Positions 19,276-27,525 of a stretch of 48,561 nt of DNA are shown here, in pieces (position 1 is the stretch's first letter; every line of letters begins with the position of its first letter). Below the pieces are notes generated by a model, which worked only from the letters and a program-made list of their open reading frames with translations, had not been told where the DNA came from and searched no databases. The position numbers and the translations under genes were made by a program. Location: positions 1 through 48,561 of the forward strand of contig DYSW01000006.1 in NCBI GenBank assembly GCA_020726285.1. The letters run 5' to 3'. The stretch is from Melioribacter roseus. Lineage in GTDB: Bacteria; Bacteroidota; Ignavibacteria; Ignavibacteriales; Melioribacteraceae.

Positions 19276-20948
19276 AAACGCAATTTTAACTTTTGGGAAG
19301 ATGATTTCCCCGTAAGAATTAGTTCGCCACTAGTAAAATTTGCCAATTTTAGACTAAAAATATTCCAACCAAAATTTGCTGAAATTACTGAAGATTCCTG
19401 TTTGTTTTCATTTTCTGAAATTGCAATTTCTTCATTATGTTTACTGAAAAAATGAATTTGAATAAAATCACCATTTTTTGTTGCAAAACTTATCGGTTTT
19501 GGTTCGTTGTCAAGAAAATATTTCAAAACTGGAATTTCAACTTCAACAAATCCAACAGAAGAATCACTTTCATTCCATAATTCATCAACTGTTAGAATTT
19601 GAAATTTATTTAAAATTTGTTTCGGTTTTGGCATTGTTAAACTGATCGAATTTGAATTTACAGGAAGCAAAGAAAGTAAAGTTTTTGACTTCAAATCAGA
19701 ATTATCTGAAATTTCATAAAATGAAAAATATTTAGCAGTTGTTGAGTCATCTTTTTCCCATAAAATTGTAAATGAATTGGGTTTATCATCTTCAAAATCC
19801 ACATGCAATTTTAAAATTGATGAAACAATTGAATTAGAAAGCCAAGGCATTGCAGTTGGATAAGAAAAATGGTCGAATTCATTAAAATGGAAATCCTTGA
19901 TAAAATTGTATCTAAAAAAGGAAACTCCACTTGCTCCAACTTTGCGCGAAATTTCTATCATTTCAGACATTCCCGAATAAACATCAGGCTTGTATGCCGC
20001 AATTCCAAGCACAATATTTTTTCTGTCGGAATTCTTTACCCAATCTTCAGCCAAAACATCAAAACGCGGATTTCTGTTAATATCCCAATAAATTTGTGGT
20101 GTAAGGTAATCTAACCAACCTTTTGCTATCCAATTTCTTGAATCTTGAAATACTGAAAAATATGATTCTGAACCGCGAGCTTCTTTAAGATTTTTATAAA
20201 TCCCAAATGGTGCGGCTCCGAGTTTAATTGTTTTATCAAACTGCCGTATATTTTCGCTTAATTGTTGTACAAATTTATTTAGATTTTCGCGTCTCCAATC
20301 TCCGAGTGATAATGAATCAGTTTTCATCAAAGAATATGTTTGTGAATCATCAAATTTTGTGTCGGGATAACGCAAAAAATCCATGTGAATACCATCAATG
20401 TCATATTTTTGAGCAATTTCAGAAATAACTTGAACCATGTAATTTCTTGCTTCTGGAATTCCAAAATTTAGCCAATAACTAATTTCATCTTCTTTTTCAC
20501 CAGTTTTCATTGCCCATTCTGGATGAATATTCGAAATATGTTTCGAATGACGAAAAATATTTTCTTCAGAACCGGAATAAATTCGAACAACATTAACCCA
20601 AGCGTGAATTTCTAAACCGTATTTACGTGCTAAATCGATTGCCAATTGTAGTGGATCGTAAGTTGTTGTGTCGCCAACAATTCCAGAAATATAAGGTGAA
20701 AAAGGTATTATTTCAGATTTATAAAGTGCAGTATTTTTTGATAAAACTTGAAAATAGACTGTATTAAAATTCTTTTTGTGTAAATCAATAAAAATTTCTT
20801 CTAATGCAGATTTTTGCTTTTCAGCATCAAATGTCTGTGGAGGCCAATCTAATCTAAAATTTGTAGTAAGCCAAACAGCTCTTGTTTCTCGATTTGATTG
20901 CGAAAAAATGTTTGTAAAAAGTAAGAAAAATAAGATGATTTTTTTCAT
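19272..20948 (-). CDS. Secreted GHL10-family (glycosyl hydrolase-like 10) protein
   Basis: A 558-aa protein with a signal peptide (~1-16) and a TIM-barrel glycosidase-like domain (~20-370). Visible motifs are the opening E-T-R-A-V-W-L-T-T, N-T-V-Y-F-Q-V, H-A-W-V-N, D-G-I-H-M-D-F-L-R-Y-P and L-T-P-Q-I-Y-W-D. The C-terminal ~180 residues look like a beta-rich Fn3-type module. Members act on cell-wall or extracellular polysaccharides, and the substrate is not deducible. The ATG overlaps the aroB stop (ATGA), which makes it the last gene of the six-gene operon. Confidence 0.85.
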   Translation of the reverse strand: MKKIILFFLLFTNIFSQSNRETRAVWLTTNFRLDWPPQTFDAEKQKSALEEIFIDLHKKNFNTVYFQVLSKNTALYKSEIIPFSPYISGIVGDTTTYDPLQLAIDLARKYGLEIHAWVNVVRIYSGSEENIFRHSKHISNIHPEWAMKTGEKEDEISYWLNFGIPEARNYMVQVISEIAQKYDIDGIHMDFLRYPDTKFDDSQTYSLMKTDSLSLGDWRRENLNKFVQQLSENIRQFDKTIKLGAAPFGIYKNLKEARGSESYFSVFQDSRNWIAKGWLDYLTPQIYWDINRNPRFDVLAEDWVKNSDRKNIVLGIAAYKPDVYSGMSEMIEISRKVGASGVSFFRYNFIKDFHFNEFDHFSYPTAMPWLSNSIVSSILKLHVDFEDDKPNSFTILWEKDDSTTAKYFSFYEISDNSDLKSKTLLSLLPVNSNSISLTMPKPKQILNKFQILTVDELWNESDSSVGFVEVEIPVLKYFLDNEPKPISFATKNGDFIQIHFFSKHNEEIAISENENKQESSVISANFGWNIFSLKLANFTSGELILTGKSSSQKLKLRF

Positions 20949-22042
20949 TTCTTTACCAAATTAAATGTTTCGTTAATTGCTAATTCAACGTTTGCTTGTT
21001 CTGATTCAAAACCAACCACAATTTCTCCGAAGTTTATGGGAAGTACAAATTTTATTTTTCCAGCACGATTTTTTTTGTCACGTAATAGAATTGCGAAGAT
21101 TTCATTCATTTCAATCTTGTGAGAAATTGTGCCAAAATCTACTTTCTGAATTATTCTTGCAATTTGAGATGACAATTTAATTTCTGCAATATTTTCAATT
21201 TCAGATAATCTGCTTGCTGAAAATAATCCTAAAAGAACAGCTTTTCCGTGAGTAATTTTATGATTTGTTGCAACTTCGTAAGCGTGAGCAAAAGTGTGTC
21301 CAAGATTTAGAATTTGTCGCATTCCACTTTCTTTTTCATCACTTTTCACAATACTAATTTTCATTTCAGCTGCTTTTTGAATTATTTTCTGCGGGATTTC
21401 TACGGAATTATCAATCAAAATTTTATTAAAAATGGTTTTAATCTTATTGAAATAACTTTTATCATTCAAAATGCCGTATTTAAACAATTCTCCCAATCCT
21501 GAAATAATTTCTTCTTTTGCAAGAGAATTTAGGAAATAAGTGTCAGAAAAAATGAATTCTGGGTGGTAAAATGTTCCAACAAGATTTTTAGTTTCTCCAA
21601 AATTAATACCAGTTTTTCCTCCGATAGAACTATCAACAATTGCCAATAAAGTTGTTGGAATATGTGTGAATTTAATTCCTCTCGCATAAATTGAAGCAAT
21701 AAATCCAGATAAATCGCCAACAATTCCTCCGCCAATTGCTACTAAAAATGTATCACGACCGTATGAATTTTTTATTAAATCTTGCAAAATTTCCTGTGCA
21801 GAATCAATTGATTTGTTTGATTCTTTAGATTTTAAAATAAATTTACTTGAATTTGGAAAATTTTGAAAGAGTTCGAGCAACTCATTTTTATAGAACTTAA
21901 ATACATTTTTATCGATTACAAAGTAAAATCTTTCTGTAATTTTGCGGGATTTTGTGTAATTGAAGAAATTTTCAAAAAAAGATGAAAATACTATATCGAT
22001 TTGATTTTCAGACTTAAGTGAATATTTAATATTTTTCATCAA
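20945..22042 (-). CDS. aroB: 3-dehydroquinate synthase
   Basis: A 365-aa NAD- and metal-dependent enzyme converting DAHP to 3-dehydroquinate in the shikimate pathway. The motifs are G-G-G-I-V-G-D-L-S-G-F, the S-S-I-G-G-K-T-G-I-N block, the metal-ligand E of G-L-G-E-L-F-K-Y-G, and L-N-L-G-H-T-F-A-H-A with its metal-ligand histidines. The start is one of two adjacent ATGs (22042 or 22039), overlapping the end of aroK by 17 nt, so translation is coupled with that shikimate gene. Confidence 0.95.
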   Translation of the reverse strand: MMKNIKYSLKSENQIDIVFSSFFENFFNYTKSRKITERFYFVIDKNVFKFYKNELLELFQNFPNSSKFILKSKESNKSIDSAQEILQDLIKNSYGRDTFLVAIGGGIVGDLSGFIASIYARGIKFTHIPTTLLAIVDSSIGGKTGINFGETKNLVGTFYHPEFIFSDTYFLNSLAKEEIISGLGELFKYGILNDKSYFNKIKTIFNKILIDNSVEIPQKIIQKAAEMKISIVKSDEKESGMRQILNLGHTFAHAYEVATNHKITHGKAVLLGLFSASRLSEIENIAEIKLSSQIARIIQKVDFGTISHKIEMNEIFAILLRDKKNRAGKIKFVLPINFGEIVVGFESEQANVELAINETFNLVKK

Positions 22043-22586
22043 TTCTCCGTTTAATTTTATTTACGATAATATCGATTGTTTTTCCAACTTGCTGTGTGTC
22101 AGATGGAATCTGAATTTCTGCGGATTTGTAAATTGGTTCTCTTTTTAAGAATAGTTCATTAATTTTTATCATGAAATCTTCTTTTGTTGCAACTCCGGAA
22201 AGAACCAAATCACGAATTAATGGACGGTCAATTTTTCGTTTTAGTCTCTGATATAAAATTTCCAACGAAACAGAAAGGTAAATTGAAAGCCCAATTTCTG
22301 ATATATTTTTTATAATATTGGCATTTTCAACTGTTCCGCCACCAAGCGAAATTACAATGAATTCCTTTTCACAAATCTCAAAAAATTTCTTTTCTTCTAA
22401 TTCACGGAAATACTTTTCACCTTTTTTTTCAAAGATTTGAGTTATTTTCAAATTTTCTGATTGTTCAATCACTTTATCTAAATCAGCAAAATCCCAGCCT
22501 AAAACATTTGCTAAAATTTTTCCAAGTGTAGATTTGCCACTTGTCATAAATCCCATCAAAAAAATTCTGCGGTTATTTATTTTCAT
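22026..22586 (-). CDS. aroK: Shikimate kinase
   Basis: A 186-aa P-loop kinase for shikimate 3-phosphorylation. The Walker A is G-F-M-T-S-G-K-S-T (12-20), followed by the D-L-D shikimate-binding residues, the G-E-x-x-F-R-E-L-E block, S-L-G-G-G-T and the R-P-L-I lid region. I use the ATG at 22586 because it places the P-loop at the usual distance. The longer open frame from 22637 adds 17 hydrophobic residues from within the neighbouring gene. It overlaps the NTPase gene by 14 nt and aroB by 17 nt. Confidence 0.95.
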   Translation of the reverse strand: MKINNRRIFLMGFMTSGKSTLGKILANVLGWDFADLDKVIEQSENLKITQIFEKKGEKYFRELEEKKFFEICEKEFIVISLGGGTVENANIIKNISEIGLSIYLSVSLEILYQRLKRKIDRPLIRDLVLSGVATKEDFMIKINELFLKREPIYKSAEIQIPSDTQQVGKTIDIIVNKIKRRIDEKY

Positions 22587-23103
22587 CAAAGAATAGTTTT
22601 TTATTAAGAAAAGGAACAAGTGCCATAACAATTCCACTTACGTACAAATCTTTTCGTTTGAAAATATTTTTGGTAAAATATCCAATTGCTCCGCCTTTGG
22701 TTTTGGTATTTATTTCGCCCGAACATTCATCAATAACATCACCTAATTCCATTCCATTTTTTAATTTTTCAATAATCTTGTCGGTTAATTGATAATGCGG
22801 AGAAGTTCCAAGTGCCAATTTTCCTTCGAAATTGAGAATTGCAATTACTCCAAACCCGAACCAAATATTATGAATTTTATCAACACCGCCTTCAATTCCA
22901 ACATAAAAATCGGCTGAATTACTTTTTGCGAGCGAAAAAGCTCTATTTTTTGCGCCAAGAAAAACATCTTCGCCAAAAGGTTGATGTGAAACCAATGAGT
23001 TTGTTGAAAGTCCTTCAACAGAAAAATCTTCAAAAAAATTGGAAAAAGCTTCGGCAGTTGCACTAATTTTCACAATATTTTCAGATGCGACAAGTATTCT
23101 CAT
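22573..23103 (-). CDS. Inosine/xanthosine triphosphatase (YjjX/DUF84)
   Basis: A 176-aa member of the YjjX family, which hydrolyses ITP and XTP. The opening V-A-S-E-N-x-V-K, Q-P-F-G-E-D-V-F-L-G-A-K-N-R-A, the G-I-E-G-G-V block and the G-G-A-I-G-Y-F-T end block are typical. It is the second house-cleaning nucleotide phosphatase in the window, with rdgB 3.3 kb away. The ATG overlaps the upstream stop by 4 nt (ATGA). Confidence 0.9.
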   Translation of the reverse strand: MRILVASENIVKISATAEAFSNFFEDFSVEGLSTNSLVSHQPFGEDVFLGAKNRAFSLAKSNSADFYVGIEGGVDKIHNIWFGFGVIAILNFEGKLALGTSPHYQLTDKIIEKLKNGMELGDVIDECSGEINTKTKGGAIGYFTKNIFKRKDLYVSGIVMALVPFLNKKLFFDENK

Positions 23104-23384
23104 TTTTTCGATAAATATTTTTTTCTCTGTTCAGTAAATTCCCACCACTTTTTGGATTTTCCACCTTCCATAAAATCTATTGCGGCAAGAAAAACATCAA
23201 TTACGCAATTATCTTGTTTTGAAGATGTTAATTTACAGAGATCCTCAAATAATTGATAAGCATTTTTTCCGATTAAATCTTTCGGTTCCAAAATTCCCAA
23301 CAGAAAAAAATCTGATTCAGTTGCTTTTCCAACATTTGGAATGTCTGTAAAATTTTGGACAAAAGATGAATTTTCTGCTTTCAT
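23100..23384 (-). CDS. Helix-hairpin-helix protein (Cdd1/'pathogenicity locus' type)
   Basis: A 94-aa protein with an HhH-like core I-P-N-V-G-K-A-T-E-S-D-F near residue 17, then a Leu-rich helix, an invariant-looking D-N-C-V-I-D-V-F and a terminal K-W-W-E-F. These match the Cdd1 family of small helix-hairpin-helix proteins of unproven function. The ATG shares one base with the tag stop (TAATG). Its place next to a DNA glycosylase would fit a nucleic-acid-binding role, but that is inference. Confidence 0.8.
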   Translation of the reverse strand: MKAENSSFVQNFTDIPNVGKATESDFFLLGILEPKDLIGKNAYQLFEDLCKLTSSKQDNCVIDVFLAAIDFMEGGKSKKWWEFTEQRKKYLSKK

Positions 23385-23965
23385 TAAACCTCGTTATAAC
23401 GAAAACAAGTTGTTAAATGGTCATTTATCATTCCAGCAGCTTGCATATAAGCATAACAAATTGTTGAGCCAACAAAATTAAATCCTCGTTTTTTAAGCGA
23501 TTTACTCATTGCCTCTGATTCTTGCGAACTTGCGGGTAGTTGTTTGATATTTTCCAATTTATTTACAATTGTTTTGTAATCTGTAAATTGCCAAATGAAT
23601 TTATCAAATGACCCAAATTCTTCATGAATTTTAAGAAAAGCTTTTGCATTCTGAATTGCACTTCTAACTTTAAGGTTGTTGCGTATTATTCCAGGATTTT
23701 GTAGCAATTGTTGGATTTCGGTTTCTCCAAAATTTGCAACTATTTCTGGATTGAAATTGGCGAATACTTTTCTATAATTTTCTCGTTTTTTTAACACCGT
23801 AAGCCAACTTAATCCAGCTTGAGCTGCATCGAGAATTAGAAATTCGAAATGCTTTTTGTCATCGTGAACAGGAACTCCCCATTCTTTATCGTGGTATTCA
23901 ATGTAAATTGGGTCGGATAAACACCATTGACATCGAGATATTTCTGTATGATTTATTGTTGTCAT
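23384..23965 (-). CDS. tag: DNA-3-methyladenine glycosylase I
   Basis: A 193-aa Tag enzyme that excises 3-methyladenine from alkylated DNA. The zinc-snap residues are present at both ends: C-x-W-C and Y-H-D-K-E-W-G near the N-terminus, and N-D-H-x-x-x-C at the C-terminus. The core Q-A-G-L-S-W-L-T-V-L-K-K-R-E block that forms the base pocket is intact. It is the first gene of the six-gene minus-strand operon, with its promoter in 23966-24056. Confidence 0.95.
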   Translation of the reverse strand: MTTINHTEISRCQWCLSDPIYIEYHDKEWGVPVHDDKKHFEFLILDAAQAGLSWLTVLKKRENYRKVFANFNPEIVANFGETEIQQLLQNPGIIRNNLKVRSAIQNAKAFLKIHEEFGSFDKFIWQFTDYKTIVNKLENIKQLPASSQESEAMSKSLKKRGFNFVGSTICYAYMQAAGMINDHLTTCFRYNEV

Positions 23966-24054
23966 AATTTTTTACAAATGATTTATTGTCCCAAAATATT
24001 GATTATTTATAAAATATAGAAGAATTATTTGCGAATTATTCTAAATATTTTAAA

Positions 24055-24093
24055 ATAAAAAAGGGAACTTCGGTTAAAAGTTCCCTTTTTTGT
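24055..24093. terminator. Bidirectional-type terminator after dnaK
   Basis: AAGGGAACTT (24061-24070) and AAGTTCCCTT (24078-24087) form a strong GC-containing stem with a short loop, flanked by A-run on the left and T-run on the right, so it can work on both strands. It lies 24 nt after the dnaK stop on the minus strand and insulates the tag operon from dnaK transcription. Confidence 0.9.
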
Positions 24094-24115
24094 AGGGATG
24101 TATATGGAAATTTAA

Positions 24116-26059
24116 CTATTTCGTGTCATCGTCCACAACTTCGTATGAAGCGTCTTCAACATCTTTTGCTTTATTTTGATTTGCTTGTTCATTCGCATTT
24201 TTAGCAGTTTCATTTGCATTAAAATTTGGGTCGAAACCAGCACCTTGTTGTTGTCCACCACCTTGTTGATAAAGTTTTGGAGCGATTTCATTCCAAACTT
24301 TATTCAAATCATCAGTAGCAGATTTAATACTTTCAGAATTATTTGAAGCAATTGCATCTTCAATTTTCTTAATTTCAGATTCCAAACGTGCTTTATCACC
24401 AGATTCAAGTTTATCTTTTAATTCTTCCATCTGCTTTTTGGTTTGAAATACTAAATTATCAGCATTGTTCTTAATTTCAATAGCTTCTTTTTTCTTTTTA
24501 TCTTCAGCCGCATTTTCTTTTGCTTGATTTTTCATTTTTTCAACTTCATCTTTTGACAAACCGCTTGAAGAAGTTATTCTAATACTTTGTTCTTTACCTG
24601 ATGCTTTATCTTTTGCAGCAACGTGCAAAATTCCGTTTGCATCAATATCAAAAGTAACTTCAACTTGTGGAACGCCGCGTGGTGCTGGTGGAATTCCATC
24701 AAGATGAAAACGACCTAAAGTTCTATTATCGGCTGCCATTGGTCGCTCACCTTGTATAATATGAATTTCCACAGAAGGTTGGTTATCAGATGCAGTTGAG
24801 AAAACTTCACTTTTCTTGGTAGGAATTGTTGTGTTTGCTTCTATTAATTTTGTCATAACTCCGCCAAGAGTTTCAATTCCAAGTGAAAGTGGAGTAACAT
24901 CAAGAAGCAGAACATCCTGAACATCGCCAGCAAGCACACCGCCTTGAATTGCAGCGCCAACTGCAACAACTTCATCTGGATTGACACCTCTGTGCGGTTC
25001 TTTTTTGAAAATTCTTTTTACAATTTCTTGTACCATTGGAACACGAGTTGAACCGCCCACAAGAATTACTTCGTTAATCTGAGAAACTGAAACACCAGCA
25101 TCACGAATTGCATTTTCGCAAGGAATTGCAGTTCGCTCAACCAAATCGTTAATCAATTGTTCAAATTTTGCTCGAGTAATTAAAATATTCATGTGCTTCG
25201 GACCATCTTGAGTTGCTGTGATAAAAGGTAAATTTACATCACTTTGCATTGCAGAAGAAAGTTCAATTTTAGTTCTTTCAGCCGCTTCTTTAAGTCTTTG
25301 AAGTGCCATCGGATCGTTTCGTAAATCTATTCCTTCTGTGCGTTTAAATTCGTCAGCTAGGAAATCAATTAATTTCTGATCAAAATCATCTCCGCCAAGA
25401 TGTGTGTCTCCGTTCGTTGATTTTACTTCAAAAACACCGTCTCCAAGTTGAAGAATAGAAACATCAAATGTACCACCGCCAAAATCGTAAACAGCTACAA
25501 GTTGCTCTTTATTTTTTTTGTCTAAACCATAAGCAAGTGCTGCGGCAGTAGGTTCATTAATAATCCTTCGGACAGTTAATCCTGCAATTTCGCCAGCATC
25601 TTTTGTAGCTTGACGTTGTGCATCATTAAAATAAGCAGGAACAGTAATTACAGCTTCTGTAACATCTTGTCCAAGATATTCTTCAGCCGTTTTTTTCATT
25701 TTTTGTAAAATCATTGCAGAAATTTCTGGAGGTGAATAAAGTCTATCATCAATCTTAATTCTTACCGAATCACCATCTCCACCAACAATTTTGTAAGGAA
25801 CTTCTTGTTGTTCGCGTGAGATTTCGTTCAATTTTCTTCCCATAAATCTTTTTACTGAAAAGATTGTATTGTGTGGATTTGTAACTGCTTGTCTTTTTGC
25901 AGGTTGGCCAACTAATCTTTCGCCGCTTTTAGTAAATGCCACGACAGAAGGCGTAGTTCTGCCACCTTCGGAATTTGGAATTACAACAGGCTCATTTCCT
26001 TCCATAACTGAAACGCATGAGTTTGTTGTGCCAAGATCGATACCAATTATTTTTCCCAT
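24116..26059 (-). CDS. dnaK: Molecular chaperone DnaK (Hsp70)
   Basis: A 647-aa Hsp70. The ATPase domain (1-~385) opens G-I-D-L-G-T-T-N-S and contains [10 protein letters not shown] and D-F-G-G-G-T-F-D. The [11 protein letters not shown] linker follows, then the substrate domain and a helical lid with an acidic tail. The start is the ATG at 26059, preceded by AGGAG with good spacing. The open frame reaches 26116, but that segment is the regulatory hairpin between hsp20 and dnaK. It is the second gene of a two-gene operon with hsp20; dnaJ and grpE are not adjacent. Confidence 0.97.
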   Translation of the reverse strand: MGKIIGIDLGTTNSCVSVMEGNEPVVIPNSEGGRTTPSVVAFTKSGERLVGQPAKRQAVTNPHNTIFSVKRFMGRKLNEISREQQEVPYKIVGGDGDSVRIKIDDRLYSPPEISAMILQKMKKTAEEYLGQDVTEAVITVPAYFNDAQRQATKDAGEIAGLTVRRIINEPTAAALAYGLDKKNKEQLVAVYDFGGGTFDVSILQLGDGVFEVKSTNGDTHLGGDDFDQKLIDFLADEFKRTEGIDLRNDPMALQRLKEAAERTKIELSSAMQSDVNLPFITATQDGPKHMNILITRAKFEQLINDLVERTAIPCENAIRDAGVSVSQINEVILVGGSTRVPMVQEIVKRIFKKEPHRGVNPDEVVAVGAAIQGGVLAGDVQDVLLLDVTPLSLGIETLGGVMTKLIEANTTIPTKKSEVFSTASDNQPSVEIHIIQGERPMAADNRTLGRFHLDGIPPAPRGVPQVEVTFDIDANGILHVAAKDKASGKEQSIRITSSSGLSKDEVEKMKNQAKENAAEDKKKKEAIEIKNNADNLVFQTKKQMEELKDKLESGDKARLESEIKKIEDAIASNNSESIKSATDDLNKVWNEIAPKLYQQGGGQQQGAGFDPNFNANETAKNANEQANQNKAKDVEDASYEVVDDDTK

Positions 26060-26065
26060 ATTTTC

Positions 26066-26116
26066 TCCTATAATTTGTTGAAAGCCAGAAGTTATAGGAT
26101 TTCTTCCAGCTTTCAA
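26066..26116 (-). promoter_or_regulatory. 5'-leader hairpin of dnaK with loop complementary to its ribosome-binding region
   Basis: On the mRNA (minus strand) positions 26116-26103 pair with 26091-26078 to give a 14-bp stem; two of the pairs are U-G wobbles, and the outer arm is TTGAAAGC/GCTTTCAA. The 11-nt loop contains UCCUAUAA (26099-26092). The same eight bases are exactly complementary to UUAUAGGA (26073-26066), which includes the AGGA of the dnaK ribosome site. Two exclusive folds are thus possible: the long hairpin with a free ribosome site, or an 8-bp helix that hides it. The stem may also act as a processing or stabilising element between hsp20 and dnaK. The pairing is read directly; any function is inferred. 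Confidence 0.6.
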
Positions 26117-26131
26117 TGGGGTTAACCGTTG

Positions 26132-26542
26132 TTAATTAATTTTTATGTTTATTTCGTTTTTCTGTTCGGATTTTAGTTTGTTTAGTGAAATTGTAAGAAT
26201 TCCATTTGTAAATTCAGCTTGAATATTTGATTTATCAACATTTTCAGGCAATTCAAATTCACGATTGAAAATACCAAACAAACGTTCAGAATTTGTTAAT
26301 GTGTTTTCATTCCTAAAATTTTTCTTTTCACCTTCAATCCGCAAAGTGTTATCTTTCAGTGTAATCTTTACATCTTTTTTTTCGATTCCGGAAATTTCAA
26401 CATCTACAAAGTAATTTTCGGTATTTTCAGAAATATCTATTTTGGGTGAAAATTTATTTTCTTTAAAAATGTTTTCGAAGAGATTTGTAAAATTATTCAA
26501 GTTATTTTCATTTAAGATTTGTTCAAAATGTTTGTAATTCAT
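26132..26542 (-). CDS. Small heat shock protein, Hsp20/alpha-crystallin family
   Basis: A 136-aa holdase-type chaperone. The alpha-crystallin domain (~35-125) contains Y-F-V-D-V-E-I-S-G-I-E-K-K-D-V-K-I-T, L-R-I-E-G-E-K and the conserved F-x-N-G-I-L-T-I-S-L strand. Its C-terminal tail has an I-N-I-K-I variant of the I-x-I motif. The ATG at 26542 has AAGGA about 8 nt upstream. An earlier in-frame ATG at 26563 lies at or before the transcript start predicted from the sigma-54 promoter, so it cannot be used from that promoter. It heads an operon with dnaK, 72 nt downstream. Confidence 0.93.
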   Translation of the reverse strand: MNYKHFEQILNENNLNNFTNLFENIFKENKFSPKIDISENTENYFVDVEISGIEKKDVKITLKDNTLRIEGEKKNFRNENTLTNSERLFGIFNREFELPENVDKSNIQAEFTNGILTISLNKLKSEQKNEINIKIN

Positions 26543-26570
26543 TATTTTTCCTTTTTTGAGCATTTATTTA

Positions 26571-26588
26571 AGCAATTCACGTGCCAAG
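26571..26588 (-). promoter_or_regulatory. Sigma-54 (RpoN) promoter of hsp20-dnaK
   Basis: The minus strand reads TTGGCACG-TGAA-TTGCT, an exact match to the sigma-54 consensus TGGCACG-N4-TTGC, with the -24 GG and -12 GC dinucleotides separated by exactly 10 nt. The predicted transcript start is near 26560, leaving an 18-nt leader that contains the AAGGA ribosome site of hsp20. Sigma-54 promoters need an AAA+ activator bound upstream. None is encoded in the window. Confidence 0.85.
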
Positions 26589-26677
26589 AATTAATATTGT
26601 GGATAAGTTGTTATTTTGTAAGATATTAGAACGAATTTAGTTTAATTAAGAATTCAATGAAATTATTTTATTATAGA

Positions 26678-26691
26678 TTCGATTTGTCGAA
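26678..26691. promoter_or_regulatory. Inverted repeat, candidate activator site upstream of hsp20 (or birA operator)
   Basis: TTCGA-TTTG-TCGAA is a perfect 5-bp-arm inverted repeat. It lies about 118-131 nt upstream of the predicted sigma-54 transcript start, a usual distance for enhancer-binding activators. A second repeat, GTATAT-N8-ATATAC, is at 26708-26727 but is AT-only apart from its ends. Either could instead regulate the divergent birA gene. Confidence 0.4.
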
Positions 26692-26742
26692 AAGCTGTAA
26701 ATATGTCGTATATTATGAAAAATATACATAACGGAGGTTAGT

Positions 26743-27522
26743 TTGTTTAATTTAGAAAGTTTTGATATAAAATTAGATACTGAATATCTTGGAAGAGAAT
26801 TTATTTATTTCGATGAGGTTGATTCTACAAATAATGAGTTGATGAAATATCCAGAATTATTGCCCAATGGAACAGTTTTAATGGCTGAATCTCAAACAAA
26901 TGGCAAAGGAAGAATTGGTAGAACTTGGATTTCAAATTCAGACCAAAATCTAACTTTTTCAATTTTTTTGAACGAAGATTTGGATAAATATTCATTACCC
27001 TTACTAAATTTAACAACTGCACTTTCTGTTGGACAAGCTATAGAAAACTTATTTCAACTTGACATTAATCTGAAATGGCCTAATGATGTTTTGGTTAAAA
27101 ACAATAAAATTGCGGGAATTTTAGTTGAATCGAAAAGTAAAAGCAATTTGATAGAAAAAGTAATAATTGGAATTGGAATTAATGTAAATCAACCAATTTT
27201 TAAGGGAAATTTTGAAATTCAGCCAACTTCAGTTCTTAAAGAATTAAAAAGGGAAGTAAGTAGAGAACGCTTAATGAGTGAGTTTTTAAATATTTTCGAA
27301 GAAAATCTTGAAACGCTTGTTTACAATCCTAAAGAAATTTTACAAAATTGGAAGAATAAATGTAAAATGCTTGATGGAAAAATTAGGATTACAAATGGAG
27401 AAATTGTTAAAGTAGGTAAATTTATCGATGTAGATAACGAAGGATTTCTAGTTCTTAGAAAAATTGATAATTCACTCGAGACTATTGCTTTCGGAGATGT
27501 TTCTATTCGTGAACACGATTAA
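26743..27522 (+). CDS. birA: Biotin-[acetyl-CoA-carboxylase] ligase
   Basis: A 259-aa biotin protein ligase of the monofunctional (group I) type: the N-terminal DNA-binding helix-turn-helix is absent, so it should not be a repressor. The motifs are D-S-T-N-N-E, G-K-G-R-I-G-R-T-W (54-62, biotinyl-AMP loop), K-W-P-N-D-V-L-V (111-118) and K-I-A-G-I-L-V-E with the catalytic lysine. The start is TTG, with a clear GGAGG 5 nt upstream. Confidence 0.94.
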   Translation: MFNLESFDIKLDTEYLGREFIYFDEVDSTNNELMKYPELLPNGTVLMAESQTNGKGRIGRTWISNSDQNLTFSIFLNEDLDKYSLPLLNLTTALSVGQAIENLFQLDINLKWPNDVLVKNNKIAGILVESKSKSNLIEKVIIGIGINVNQPIFKGNFEIQPTSVLKELKREVSRERLMSEFLNIFEENLETLVYNPKEILQNWKNKCKMLDGKIRITNGEIVKVGKFIDVDNEGFLVLRKIDNSLETIAFGDVSIREHD

Positions 27523-27525
27523 AAA

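Noticed and set aside
22587-22637. 17-residue hydrophobic extension of aroK that could look like a signal peptide
   Set aside because: Shikimate kinase is cytoplasmic. The extension is the reverse-frame reading of the neighbouring NTPase gene, and the P-loop spacing fits the shorter start.
26060-26116. In-frame N-terminal extension of dnaK by 19 residues
   Set aside because: The normal DnaK start is at 26059 with a good AGGAG. The extension is the intergenic hairpin.
26066-26116. A full H-type pseudoknot using both dnaK leader helices at once
   Set aside because: Only 4 nt would have to cross a 14-bp stem, which is sterically implausible unless the stem opens, so exclusive folds are more reasonable.
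26543-26563. Seven-residue longer hsp20 start at 26563
   Set aside because: It lies at or upstream of the start site predicted from the sigma-54 promoter and has no ribosome site.
26589-26742. HrcA/CIRCE operator or sigma-32 promoter upstream of hsp20-dnaK
   Set aside because: No TTAGCACTC-N9-GAGTGCTAA-like repeat and no matching -35/-10 pair could be found.
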